Assembly: GCA_025358115.1 (NCBI GenBank)
Contig: JANYKQ010000038.1
Coordinates: 30,509 to 94,508, forward strand
Length of the DNA stretch: 64,000 nt
Reading direction: 5' to 3'
Source: Methanomicrobiales archaeon
GTDB lineage: Archaea > Halobacteriota > Methanomicrobia > Methanomicrobiales > Methanospirillaceae
In this document: positions 18,620 to 28,848 of the stretch, one piece after another
Layout: each line of letters opens with the position of its first letter
How positions within the stretch are numbered: the first letter of the stretch is position 1
The notes under the pieces: model-generated
Told to the model about the DNA's origin: nothing
The model's input: only the letters and a program-made list of their open reading frames with translations
The model's database searches: none
Program-made: the position numbers and the translations under genes

Positions 18620-19942
18620 TCAGGATGCATAAGGATATCTCAGGAGAATGGGCCGGGCCTCTTTATCCGGCAGCCGGGATTGAATCAGGGTGCAGATCTC
18701 GTCTAATCCCACCGGTACGTAACCAACAACTTCTGCACTCACGTTGATCCGGCGATCAACAAAATTGATAAATGGAAAATGATGGAGGTCGTTATTATGG
18801 TGATGGCCGTGAACCGTCCAGCCGGTAAAACCCGGAGGTATATCTGCTGGATTATGCACAAGAAGGAAGTGTAATCCTTTGTAATCCAGTATCAAAGACG
18901 GTATGGCTCCCAGTTCGTTATTGTCATGATTGCCCCGGATGAAGGTGATCTCCCCGCCCAGTTGTTTCCGGTATTTTTCCAGACCCTGCGCATGTCTCCC
19001 ATACCGCAGGTCCCCGAGATAAAAAACCCTGCTCCTGGGGGAGATCACGTTGTTCCAGTTATCAATAAGAACACGATCCATCTCAGCAACATCGGAAAAG
19101 AGGAACGGCCGGGAACAATACCGGATGATATTGGCATGGCCAAGGTGCAGGTCCGAGATGAGGAATATATCTCCTTCCCTATCCCGCCGGGAAGAAGTAA
19201 GCTCAAAACCCATTTTTTTGCGATACCGGGAAAGACTGTTCTGCCAGGACAGGGACGTGTGCCGTGATCCTGCAGGGATCCAGCATTTGTCCAGGAGATC
19301 ATATTCTGCAAGAATATCTTCTCCTTTCATCACCGTGATCCGGATGCCGTGCTCATCGAGGGTGACCGGCCAGATGACCTGCCGGTTCCTGAGTTGCAGT
19401 TTCTTTATCAGCCATTTCAGGGGCCGTGAAAAATACCCGTCAAGCGACCGGTCAATCCGGGGCAGTGTTTCTTTTGATTTTGTTATAATGGAAAAAATTT
19501 CTTCTGCAAGAGCAGGTTCGAGCCGGTTGGCGATGGTAACGTGGAACCATTTTTTTCCGGGAAAAGCATCCCAGGGATTATAACTGGAGGTTATCGGTGT
19601 CAGTACCTCGGAAATGGACACGGTGAGACTTTTAAGTGCGTCCGATGGCTGGACAAAAAAGGCGATCACGCTTCCGTGCATACCGTCCCGTTTCTCCCAG
19701 CCGTCGATCATGAACGGGATCGGATCGTACCGGGATGCGGCCCTGCTGACAGCATCCAGGAACTGCTCCTCACTGACATCCCCATTGAGGCTCAAAGGCC
19801 CGAAAAGGGTGACATGCGGATGTTTTTCAGTATAGTTCCCCAGCCGGAATTTTTTGGCAATGGCAGAGATCGTCTCGTTCATCCGCCATTTTGTCTTTCC
19901 AAGGCGGATCTCGATGAGAAAAATATCTTCCATGCAGTTCAT
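18620..19942 (-). CDS. 2'-5' RNA ligase-like (2H phosphoesterase) / calcineurin-like metallophosphoesterase fusion
   Basis: Two HxT motifs (HVTLFGP, FHVTIA) in N-half; ISDLHLGHANI, YLGDLRYG, FIRGNHDN, VHGHHHN in C-half. Confidence 0.82.
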   Translation of the reverse strand: MNCMEDIFLIEIRLGKTKWRMNETISAIAKKFRLGNYTEKHPHVTLFGPLSLNGDVSEEQFLDAVSRAASRYDPIPFMIDGWEKRDGMHGSVIAFFVQPSDALKSLTVSISEVLTPITSSYNPWDAFPGKKWFHVTIANRLEPALAEEIFSIITKSKETLPRIDRSLDGYFSRPLKWLIKKLQLRNRQVIWPVTLDEHGIRITVMKGEDILAEYDLLDKCWIPAGSRHTSLSWQNSLSRYRKKMGFELTSSRRDREGDIFLISDLHLGHANIIRYCSRPFLFSDVAEMDRVLIDNWNNVISPRSRVFYLGDLRYGRHAQGLEKYRKQLGGEITFIRGNHDNNELGAIPSLILDYKGLHFLLVHNPADIPPGFTGWTVHGHHHNNDLHHFPFINFVDRRINVSAEVVGYVPVGLDEICTLIQSRLPDKEARPILLRYPYAS

Positions 19943-20029
19943 CCCGTAAGATAATTTCTATTAGCCTTCCTTGGGGTTAAATCTTTGACCTGTAAATATC
20001 CCAGGAAGGGAAAAAATTTCTGATAATTT

Positions 20030-20285
20030 GGCTCTGTAGAAATTATCGGTTTTTATCATAGGCCGATATTGGGGGCGACGGCAATCTGATACCTCCTTCC
20101 CGCCACTCGGGAATTCCCCATACTGGGATAGGATCCACAGTGGGTTAGTGATAATTCCGCTAAAAAGGGGGTCAAGGGGATGCACCCCATGGGTTGCCTC
20201 CCCCTTTGGGGGAGAGAGGGGGTCACACTCATAATAACTAAAAGAATATAACCGAATTGTTGAAAAAAATAGGATTTCTACCGAG
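20030..20285 (+). repeat. Repeat A copy 4, enlarged by a ~110-bp internal insertion
   Basis: GGCTCTGTAGAAATTATC at left, core TCAAGGGGATGCACCCCATGGGTTGCCTCCCCCTTTGGGGGAG, right TAGGATTTCTACCGAGC; extra sequence ~20050-20160. Confidence 0.7.
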
Positions 20286-20531
20286 CAGATCTTCTCATTA
20301 AAAAAGAGCATGATCCAAAAAAGGTAATGTAAATAATTTTCTCTGACTGCAGAGAACCGTGGCCGTGCGGGTTTATTCATTGTCCGGAGCCCTCAGGGAA
20401 AAGACGGGAGTAAAAAAAGCAAAAATGCTGGAATATCCCTGGCAGATTCCAAAGGGAAGAGTTTTTTACCGTGCCATAGTATTATGCATCATCACTAAAA
20501 AATAAGTACAGAATTAAAAACGGAAACCTGT

Positions 20532-21116
20532 ATGATACCCCCTGCTCCTCCGGGAAAAAATGAGCCCGAATCTCCACGTTCCGGGAAAAAACCCGTAATA
20601 ATCGTTGTCATTATTTCCTTTCTCCTAATCATAGCGGTTATTGCCATTGTCCTTGTTTTATCACCCGCAGGTAGCAGTCCAGCTCCTTCAGCGGAAGTTG
20701 TGAACAATTCTCACAATCCTGTCATTCCCAAGCCGGTCCGGGCGCCGGTGGCTGTTTCAACAGTAAAACCCGTGGATTTTGTCATCCAGCCCGGAGACCA
20801 GGAGAAATGCGGGCTGACCTGCCGCCGGTTGACTCCCTCTGTCACCAATACGGGGAATGAAACGGCGCACAATGTCTGCATTTCCATCACCCTTTACAAC
20901 AGCGATGGTGAGCTTATCTTTTTAAACGGGGAATCTTCCATCAAAAAGTGTATCGGGACGATTGCCAGCGGGGAATCAAAGAGTGAACCGGTTGTCATAG
21001 ATGCCGATTGTGGATTTCTTGCATCCAAATGTCTCCAGAAGACGCTGATACTCAAAACCCGGGCAACGTCTGACGAGGCAACGGTCCAGTTCCCCGACCG
21101 GACCATTGCAGTATAG
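20532..21116 (+). CDS. membrane-anchored extracytoplasmic protein, hypothetical
   Basis: N-terminal Pro-rich segment, single TM (VIIVVIISFLLIIAVIAIVLVL), 4 Cys in ectodomain. Confidence 0.6.
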   Translation: MIPPAPPGKNEPESPRSGKKPVIIVVIISFLLIIAVIAIVLVLSPAGSSPAPSAEVVNNSHNPVIPKPVRAPVAVSTVKPVDFVIQPGDQEKCGLTCRRLTPSVTNTGNETAHNVCISITLYNSDGELIFLNGESSIKKCIGTIASGESKSEPVVIDADCGFLASKCLQKTLILKTRATSDEATVQFPDRTIAV

Positions 21117-21401
21117 GGCAATTGTATCCATGGGATAGCGAGGGACACTCTTTATCGGTATCCGGCTTCACAATCATTTCTGGCTGAAGACTCGTTCGTT
21201 CACCACAGCATTACGGGCAGTACCTGATTGTTCATCATTTGTACCCCGCTATTGCACTTTTATCAAATCTCCTCCTGGTGCAAAACAGATTCAAAAAATA
21301 GAGTTGTTCGATGTGCGTGCCGGCATTAGCTAATAATTCGTTTATGTATCTGCCGTTACCCATACACTCATAGAGCATCAGGAGTAAAACTATCCTTAAG
21401 A

Positions 21402-22088
21402 ATGGTAAATACAATCCGTCAAAATCCCATCACTACCCTCCTTTTCGACATGGATAACACGCTTTTTGATCTTGTCGGGGCACAGATCGCCTCCTGCCAT
21501 GCAGTGACACAATTTCTGGGAAATGATGATGGTGATGCTCTTTTTGAATATTTTCTGCGACCCGACCGGGGATTCGAATCCCATGAGAATATTCTTGACT
21601 ACATGGCCGACCGGTCCATTGCCCCGGAAGGAAAATACCGGGATGCCTGCCGCATGTACGAGACCGAGAAACTCCGCAACATTACCCCGTATCCCGGAGT
21701 TTTCGAAACGCTTGAAACCCTCAAAGGATGCGGGTATCCCATGGCTATTATCACCGATGCCCATTCCCGGGATGCAACCCTCCGCCTGGAAAAGACCGGT
21801 CTTCTGCCGTTCTTTTGCGGGATGGTGAGCTATGATATGGTTGGCGTAAAGAAACCCGCTCCTGATCCTTTCCTTTTCGCCCTCGAGATGATGCGGGCCA
21901 AATCACATGAAGTGCTGCTGGTGGGGGACAGTCCCCGCCGGGATATAGAACCGTGCAGGCTGCTGGGTATCTGTTCGGTGTATGCCCGGTACGGGGATCG
22001 TTTCTCTGATGACCGGAGTGAGTTCGAAGCAGATTATATCATTGATGGTATCGATGAACTGCCCGGTATTCTGGCAGGACTTTCCTGA
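21402..22088 (+). CDS. HAD-superfamily hydrolase
   Basis: LLFDMDNTLFD, IITDAHSRDA, KKPAPDPFLFA, LLVGDSPRRDIE. Confidence 0.92.
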   Translation: MVNTIRQNPITTLLFDMDNTLFDLVGAQIASCHAVTQFLGNDDGDALFEYFLRPDRGFESHENILDYMADRSIAPEGKYRDACRMYETEKLRNITPYPGVFETLETLKGCGYPMAIITDAHSRDATLRLEKTGLLPFFCGMVSYDMVGVKKPAPDPFLFALEMMRAKSHEVLLVGDSPRRDIEPCRLLGICSVYARYGDRFSDDRSEFEADYIIDGIDELPGILAGLS

Positions 22089-22241
22089 TATCTGGCTTTT
22101 TAAAAGAGAGCTCACGTATTCGGGAGGATAAAGGCGATGAGGGCCAATGCCGTAAATTCCCCGGAACCGGATGGATCCTGCCGGCTGGTCCATATGTTAA
22201 TGTCACTTACGTTTCAAAAAGAGTAAGCACGAGGAGTTGTC

Positions 22242-22529
22242 ATGGGAGTCTTCCGGTACGAAAACAGGTATGCGGCACCGACAAAAGAGCAGCGCGAGCG
22301 GTATATGACCGGTGAGCGTGAAGAGCACACCTTTGGTCCTGAGGGAAAGATCCTGCTGGTTGCGTACGATGAAGCCGTGTATATAAAAGATGATATTGAC
22401 GAGGTCCGTATCCTGTTTACCGGTATCAAGGATAAACAGAAAGCATATGATGAGGTACGGCGTCTTCTCGAGCACCACCAGCGGAAAGAGGAAGAAGATT
22501 CCCCGTTCTCAACGGCAAATGAATACTGA
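22242..22529 (+). CDS. conserved-looking small hypothetical protein
   Basis: 95-aa charged ORF with good coding appearance between HAD and PAS genes. Confidence 0.5.
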   Translation: MGVFRYENRYAAPTKEQRERYMTGEREEHTFGPEGKILLVAYDEAVYIKDDIDEVRILFTGIKDKQKAYDEVRRLLEHHQRKEEEDSPFSTANEY

Positions 22530-22704
22530 TTCCTGCTGGGGCATGTCCATCAGGAGTACAAAAAAATCGGGATATGCCAACGTGGCAGGAACGGAATCAT
22601 GCTGTATCAGGTTCCCCGGATAATAACAACGTATTCTTTTCCAGAGCTCCAACCGGGTCGTGCATTTAAGACCCTGAGGGAAAATTCCGAGTATCCATAC
22701 CAAT

Positions 22705-25224
22705 TCATTTGAGCCCCTTTATCACCATTAAGGTGATATCATCGAACTGGGGCACATCCCCGGTGAACTGTTGCACTGCTTCAAGAATTTTACCCAGGAT
22801 ATCCTGGGAGGACATATGGGCATTTTGCCGTAAGACTGCATACAGTCTCTCTTCGCCAAACATCTCTTCCCGGGTATTGATCGATTCGGTGATGCCATCG
22901 GTGTACATGACAATGACATCATCCGGCCCGATATCCACGGTACGGGAATAAAATTCCCGGTGCTCGACAGCCCCCAGGATAATTCCCGTTGGCAGGAGTT
23001 CTTCCAGGCTGCCATCCCTGCTCCTGAATACCACCGGGGGGTTATGACCCGCGTTCACGTAGGTCAGGGTCCGGTTCTTCTCAGAAAGTGTCCCGTAAAA
23101 GAGCGTGACGAACATGCCGGCCTTGGAGTCCTGTGCAATGACATTGTTAGCATCATAAATTGCCCGGGCCGGATCGCGGTGCCAGAGGGCATTCACCCGG
23201 ACCACGATCCGGGATAATGCCATAAACAGTGCAGCCGGCACACCTTTTCCCGATACGTCCGCTATGAGAATTCCCAGGGTTCCTTTCTCAAGCGGGATTA
23301 TCTCAAACGGGATCACATCGAAAAAATCCCCTCCCACTTCTTTTGCCATCACACTTTTTGCCGCAATGTCAAAACCGGAGATCTGGGGGAGGATTTCGGG
23401 AAGAAAGCTCTGCTGGATCTCGGCAGCAATCTGGAGTTCGGCGTTCGAACGGGCAAGGCGCCCTTCCATCTCCCGGCGTTCGGTAATATCCCGGATCGTT
23501 TCAATTGCCCCGGTGATATTGCCCTGGGGATCATAGAGCGGGCTTGCTTTTGCCCAGAAGTACCGTCCCGAGATTCCCAGTTTCGGGATAAATGTATCGA
23601 CAACCAGTGTATCGCCTTCCCGTTTTATATGGGTATAGCGGCTCTCCACCTCTGCCTCGGGCATGAGAATGAGGTTTGCAAGCATGGGTTTCTTCTCGCC
23701 ATAAAACGGGAGGGCATACTCATAATCCCCTTTCCCAACCATGGCCTGTGCAGGTACGCCGGTCAGTTCTTCCATGGCCCGGTTCCACGTGATAACAATC
23801 CCGTCCCGGCTGATGACAAACGTAGCATCCGGTAAAAAACTGATGATCTCTTCGAGACTCCGGCGGGACCGGGTGATCTCCTGTTCAGCCCGTTTCCGGT
23901 CAGAGATATCGCGTATCGTCTCGATTGCACCGGAAATATTTCCCTGGGGATCATAGAGAGGACTTGCCTTTGCCCAGAAGTAAGTTCCTCCATTACCGAA
24001 AGTGGGTATGAAAATATCTACAACCAGCGTATCGCCGATCTTTTCCACGGTATCGTACCGCTTCTCAATCTCGACTTCCGGCATGAATATGAGATTTGCG
24101 AGCATCGGTTTTCTCTCGCCATAAAACGGGAGGGAATACTCATAATCCCCTTTCCCGAGTATGGCTGTGGCGGATACTCCCGTCAGTACTTCCATGGCCC
24201 GGTTCCACGTTATGACAATGCCGTCACGGTTGATGACAAATGTGGGATCCGGCAAAAAACTGATGATCTCTTCAAGACTCCGGTGGGACCGGGTGATCTC
24301 CTGTTCAGAGCGTTTCCGGTCCGTGATATCCCGGATTGTCTGTATAGCGCCGGAAATATTCCCGTGAGGATCATAGAGGGGACTTGCCTTTGCCCAGAAG
24401 TAAGTTCCCCCGTTACCGAATGTGGGTATGAAAATATCTACAACCAGCGTGTCACCTATTTTTTCGATATTGTCGTACCGCTTCTCAATCTCGACTTCCG
24501 GCATGAATATGAGATTTGCGAGCATCGGTTTTCTCTCGCCATAAAACGGGAGGGAATATTCATAATTCCCTTTTCCAAGTATGGAGCTGGCTGATACCCC
24601 GGTCAGTATTTCCATTGCACGGTTCCATGCAATCAGCTTCCCCTCAAGATCGATAACAAACGTGGCATCCGGCAAAAAATCAATGATCTCTGCCATCCTC
24701 CGGTTGGTCCGTTCCTGTTCCTGTTCAGCCCGTTTCCGGTCCGTGATGTCGCGGATTGTCTCAATTGCTCCGGAGATATTTCCCTGGGGGTCATAGAGAG
24801 GACTTGCCTTTGCCCAGAAGTAAGTTCCCCCGTTACCGAACGTGGGTATGAAAATATCTACAACCAGCGTATCGCCGATCTTTTCTACAGTATCATACCG
24901 CTTCTCAATCTCGACTTCCGGCATGAAGATGAGATTTGCGAGCATAGGCTTTCTCTCGCTGTAAAAAGGAAGGGCATATTCATAGTTCCCTTTACTGAGC
25001 ATGGCTGTCGCGGCTACCCCGGTCAGTTCTTCCATTGCCCGGTTCCAGGCTATCACCCGCCCTTCCAGATCGATCACAAACGTGGCGTCAGGCAAAAAAT
25101 CAATGATATCTCCATGAAATGTCCCTTCCCGCGAACCCATAATCCTGCTCCTTATGCTAGAATAGACCGTTATCGGGTATGAATTTTCTTCTTTTTTTCT
25201 CCTGAAAGGTAGTATTCTGATCAT
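22705..25224 (-). CDS. four tandem PAS domains plus RsbU/SpoIIE-type PP2C serine phosphatase
   Basis: Four near-identical ~140-aa PAS units each ending D-I-(T/S)-(D/E)-R; C-term GGDFFDVIPF, LIADVSGKGVPAALFMAL, GHNPP, MYTDGITES. Confidence 0.93.
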   Translation of the reverse strand: MIRILPFRRKKEENSYPITVYSSIRSRIMGSREGTFHGDIIDFLPDATFVIDLEGRVIAWNRAMEELTGVAATAMLSKGNYEYALPFYSERKPMLANLIFMPEVEIEKRYDTVEKIGDTLVVDIFIPTFGNGGTYFWAKASPLYDPQGNISGAIETIRDITDRKRAEQEQERTNRRMAEIIDFLPDATFVIDLEGKLIAWNRAMEILTGVSASSILGKGNYEYSLPFYGERKPMLANLIFMPEVEIEKRYDNIEKIGDTLVVDIFIPTFGNGGTYFWAKASPLYDPHGNISGAIQTIRDITDRKRSEQEITRSHRSLEEIISFLPDPTFVINRDGIVITWNRAMEVLTGVSATAILGKGDYEYSLPFYGERKPMLANLIFMPEVEIEKRYDTVEKIGDTLVVDIFIPTFGNGGTYFWAKASPLYDPQGNISGAIETIRDISDRKRAEQEITRSRRSLEEIISFLPDATFVISRDGIVITWNRAMEELTGVPAQAMVGKGDYEYALPFYGEKKPMLANLILMPEAEVESRYTHIKREGDTLVVDTFIPKLGISGRYFWAKASPLYDPQGNITGAIETIRDITERREMEGRLARSNAELQIAAEIQQSFLPEILPQISGFDIAAKSVMAKEVGGDFFDVIPFEIIPLEKGTLGILIADVSGKGVPAALFMALSRIVVRVNALWHRDPARAIYDANNVIAQDSKAGMFVTLFYGTLSEKNRTLTYVNAGHNPPVVFRSRDGSLEELLPTGIILGAVEHREFYSRTVDIGPDDVIVMYTDGITESINTREEMFGEERLYAVLRQNAHMSSQDILGKILEAVQQFTGDVPQFDDITLMVIKGLK

Positions 25225-25370
25225 ACGGAGAAAAAATGAATTGCGTGTTATTTGCGGCTATCCGGAAAAGGGGTTCTCAGTATGATCCTTAATTATCAGG
25301 ATTTTTTACCGGGAAATCCCCCATGACTGAACCTTAATATAGGCACCCGGCCAATCATTTTTCACTTCGC

Positions 25371-26039
25371 ATGCTCGATTCATTGCTCACTATTTTTCTG
25401 CATCTTGACCAGAACATGGTCTCGGTAGTCCAGGAATATGGTACGTGGACATACTTTATCCTGTTCTGCATTATTTTTTTGGAGACCGGTCTGGTTATCA
25501 TGCCCTTCCTTCCCGGAGATTCCCTGCTCTTTGTCGGGGGAGCCGCGGCTGCAAGCGGGATTATGGATCTCAGGTGGCTTTTTATAGCAATCATTCTTGG
25601 TGCCGTGCTGGGCGATACCCTCAATTACTGGCTTGGGAATTATATCGGCGTGCATGTATTCCTTGAGCGCTTCCCCTATCTGGTTAAAAAAGAATATATC
25701 GATCGTACCTATGTGTTTTATGAAAAATACGGGGGTGCAACGATCTTTATTGCACGATTCGTCCCGGTTGTCCGGACATTTGCACCCTTTCTTGCCGGCG
25801 TGGGATCGATGCAGTACTCCCGGTTTCTTTTCTATAATGTGCTGGGTGCCGTGGTCTGGGCGATCTCGGTAGTCCTGGCAGGATATTATTTCGGTTCATT
25901 TACGATTGTAAAAGAAAATATGAGCCTTATGATCATCGGAGTTATTGCCCTGAGTGCAGTCACGATCCTGGTCATTGGTTATAACATAATTTCCGGGTAC
26001 CTGGCGAAGCGAAAAGACGCGGGTAAGGAAAAAGAATGA
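25371..26039 (+). CDS. DedA/SNARE-associated family membrane protein
   Basis: FILFCIIFLETGLVIMPFLPGDSLLFVGGAAAA...FIARFVPVVRTFAPFLAGVGSM. Confidence 0.93.
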   Translation: MLDSLLTIFLHLDQNMVSVVQEYGTWTYFILFCIIFLETGLVIMPFLPGDSLLFVGGAAAASGIMDLRWLFIAIILGAVLGDTLNYWLGNYIGVHVFLERFPYLVKKEYIDRTYVFYEKYGGATIFIARFVPVVRTFAPFLAGVGSMQYSRFLFYNVLGAVVWAISVVLAGYYFGSFTIVKENMSLMIIGVIALSAVTILVIGYNIISGYLAKRKDAGKEKE

Positions 26040-26255
26040 GGGTCTTTTTTGTTGTGAAAGAGTTATCGGTGAACTGAATGAATTGCTCCACATTTTTTAC
26101 ATAAGATCTATGCAGAATAAAAAAATGATCTGAAGGACCCGTCATGAACGCGAGTTCATATAAGGTTCATGAATCCCGTGAATGTGATCTCCTTTTGCCT
26201 TCGGGCCTCTTTGGGGCATGGCGGGCAGGGACGTTTAATTTTTTAAGGTTCTGAT

Positions 26256-26400
26256 GTTCTGTTGAAATCTTTTTACCGGTGATTCGCTTTTTCTTATTGG
26301 CTGTTTGGAGGGTGACCCCCACTCTCCTCCGGAGGGGGAGGCCGTCCAAGGGGTGCATCCCCTTGACCCCCCCTTTTTTAGAGAGTTTCAACAGAGCCGG
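26256..26400 (-). repeat. Repeat A copy 5
   Basis: TTCTGTTGAAATCTTTTTACCGGTGATTCGCTTTTTCTTATTGGCTGTTTGGAGGGTGACC...GAGAGTTTCAACAGAGCCGG. Confidence 0.85.
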
Positions 26401-26508
26401 TTCAGGTAGAATCATTGAGCGAAACAGGATGTAATGAGGGTAAATCTTCGAGTGCGGGAATCTTGTTCTGGCAGGTTTTTCGCAGACCAAACCCCCCGGT
26501 AAAAAAAA

Positions 26509-27588
26509 TTATTTTTCATGCACTATGGTCATGCCGGTATTATCGACTTTTGTGCTGATGGCAATGCTCAGGCCAATGGGTTTGAGCAGTTTTTCCATGG
26601 ATTTCCGGTCAAGTGCCGTGACTACGGCAATGGAAGGCCCCACCGAGCTCATGCCGACAAATTCGAGTTTCTTCTCCCGGAGCTGGCTCATGTAATGATA
26701 GATGCCATAACTGTGATGCTCCACTTCCGCCCGCTTGGATCCCCGGAACTCGATCTCCCAGATCACATCGCCGGCCTTTTTGAGGTCATCGCGTTCCAGC
26801 GCGGGAACCAGATCCATGAGGAAAAAATATGCCTTGAGCTCGCGGTCCCGGTAGTCCAGGGTCCGGGCCTTGTTCATCAGGAGATCGAACTCCTGGGTTC
26901 CGGCCGATGAGATATCGGTCGGGGGGATGATGATATGCACATTCTTTCCTTCAGCAAACGGGTGGTGGTACACGAGAGCCAGTTCATCGCCCATGATCGC
27001 CATGCCGCCATGGGTGCTCACGGCCGGGCCGACACCGGTCTCGAATCCAAAGGCAACATTCCCGTCAGCGGTCTCTTCAACATAGTTGTGGCCAATGAGG
27101 TGGCGGAGCTGGGTATTGGTGAGGGGAGAACCCAGTGCAACATTCATGGCGGTGGCAACCGCGATCATGACCGTGCTGGTGGATCCCAGGCCAACATGTT
27201 TCTTCTCGTGATCGGTTGCTACTATGGAAAATCCGCCGGTATACCCGACCGCTTTTTTGAATACGGCAACGAAGTTCTCAACAATAGGAGCCCGGTTATA
27301 ATTGACCGAGTCCGCTTTTTTTGTACATTCTGCCGATGCGGTGCAGTAACACTGGATGGCAAACCCGATACCGCCACCGCCCGGATGATCCGGTGCAAAC
27401 CGGTTCATGTCCAGCACGGTCAAGTGGATACGGGCCGGGGCTGTTACCGTTATTTTACCTTTTACCGGTGCCAGTTTGAACTTTTTCTTCTCAAGATCGA
27501 GCGTCTTTAATATTGTCTTTGGAGCAAATGACCTGAATTCGTATTCCACGAGATCCAGGTCTCCTCCACGGATTTTCATTATCGGCAT
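26509..27588 (-). CDS. beta-ribofuranosylaminobenzene 5'-phosphate synthase (methanopterin biosynthesis)
   Basis: TVTAPARIHLTVLDMNRFAPDHPGGGGIGFAIQ...KHVGLGSTSTVMIAVATAMN, GHMP-like enzyme. Confidence 0.88.
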   Translation of the reverse strand: MPIMKIRGGDLDLVEYEFRSFAPKTILKTLDLEKKKFKLAPVKGKITVTAPARIHLTVLDMNRFAPDHPGGGGIGFAIQCYCTASAECTKKADSVNYNRAPIVENFVAVFKKAVGYTGGFSIVATDHEKKHVGLGSTSTVMIAVATAMNVALGSPLTNTQLRHLIGHNYVEETADGNVAFGFETGVGPAVSTHGGMAIMGDELALVYHHPFAEGKNVHIIIPPTDISSAGTQEFDLLMNKARTLDYRDRELKAYFFLMDLVPALERDDLKKAGDVIWEIEFRGSKRAEVEHHSYGIYHYMSQLREKKLEFVGMSSVGPSIAVVTALDRKSMEKLLKPIGLSIAISTKVDNTGMTIVHEK

Positions 27589-27733
27589 AGTAACAGTCTG
27601 ACGTTAGGAGCGGGCCCAAGAAAAAGGCATCGAAACATACCCGTCTAAAAAAAATAACGAAAGAGAAATTTCCGATTATTATCCGTATCCCCGGCCGGAA
27701 GGTATCGCCGGGAAAATGGAGATGGTAGCTTTT

Positions 27734-28792
27734 TTAGATCCACTTCTTCTTCCGGAAAAACGTGAGCATACCGATGACCATGAGGGCCATAACGATAAGC
27801 ACCGAATAATAACCGAATTCCCATTCAATTTCCGGCATATTCTTAAAGTTCATGCCGTACAGTCCGACAACGAACGTGAGCGGGATGAAGATGGTTGCAA
27901 TGAGCGTGAGCACTTTCATGATCTCGTTCATCTTGTAACTCAGGCCGGAGAGGTAGATGTCGATCATTCCCGAAACCATATCCCGGAAGGTCTCTAAGGT
28001 ATCAATAACCTGGATCGTGTGGTCGTACACATCGCGCAGGTAGATCCGTGTCGATTCCCTGATGAGCGTGGAATCAGATCGCTCAAAATTATTGATCAAC
28101 TCGCGGAGAGGCCAGACCGATTTCCGGAGAAAGATCATATCCTTTTTGAGCCGGTTGATCTTCTGGAGGGAATCCTGTGTCGGGCTGGCAACCAGTTCCT
28201 CTTCCAAATCCTCAACCTTTTCTTCGAGTTTCTCCATTACTGAAAAATAATTATCCACTATAGTATCGATGAGCGCATATGCCAGGTAATCCGGGCCAAA
28301 CTGCCGGATCTTCCCGTCCTTGCGGATCCTCTCCCGCACCGGATCAAACACATCCCCCTCGTCTTCCTGGATTGAGATCAGGAAATTTTTCCCCATCAGG
28401 ATACTGATGTGCTCAATCTTGATCTCCTTCTCCGCTTCAAGGTAGGAGAGCATCTTTAAGGTAATGTAGAGATACCCGTCAAGATCCTCCATCTTCGGCC
28501 GCTGGCCGGTATTGAAGATATCTTCCAGGATGAGCGGGTGAATGGTAAAGCATTTCCCGAGATCTTCAATGAGCCCGGGATTTCCCAGGCCGTCGATATT
28601 TATCCAGGTCACGGTTTCGGTATCCCGGAACGGGAAGCATTCACTGACCTGGCGGACGATTTTTTCCTGGAAATGCGTTGCATCATAGTCAATGACCGTG
28701 ATCCTGACCGGCTGGTAAGAGGGTCCGGGAGGGATACTATTGCGGGGAAGCAGTCCCGTTTGTTTAATAAGTGAATGCCGGTGGCGTGACAT
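27734..28792 (-). CDS. corA: CorA-family Mg2+/Co2+ transporter
   Basis: C-terminal FVVGLYGMNFKNMPE (GMN signature) and two TM helices. Confidence 0.95.
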   Translation of the reverse strand: MSRHRHSLIKQTGLLPRNSIPPGPSYQPVRITVIDYDATHFQEKIVRQVSECFPFRDTETVTWINIDGLGNPGLIEDLGKCFTIHPLILEDIFNTGQRPKMEDLDGYLYITLKMLSYLEAEKEIKIEHISILMGKNFLISIQEDEGDVFDPVRERIRKDGKIRQFGPDYLAYALIDTIVDNYFSVMEKLEEKVEDLEEELVASPTQDSLQKINRLKKDMIFLRKSVWPLRELINNFERSDSTLIRESTRIYLRDVYDHTIQVIDTLETFRDMVSGMIDIYLSGLSYKMNEIMKVLTLIATIFIPLTFVVGLYGMNFKNMPEIEWEFGYYSVLIVMALMVIGMLTFFRKKKWI

Positions 28793-28848
28793 GGTTTATT
28801 CCGGTGCAGTGTGATTGGGCAGGGGGGCGGATAAGAATATCGAAAAAA

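Noticed and set aside
21566-21585. GGGGATTCGAATCCC resembling a tRNA T-arm
   Set aside because: Lies in the coding frame of the HAD hydrolase with no flanking acceptor, D-arm or anticodon arms; no tRNA genes found by eye.
22705-25224. Regularly spaced ~420-bp repeats considered as CRISPR-like or satellite DNA
   Set aside because: Repeats are in frame and encode PAS domains of one protein; unit length and absence of spacers exclude CRISPR.
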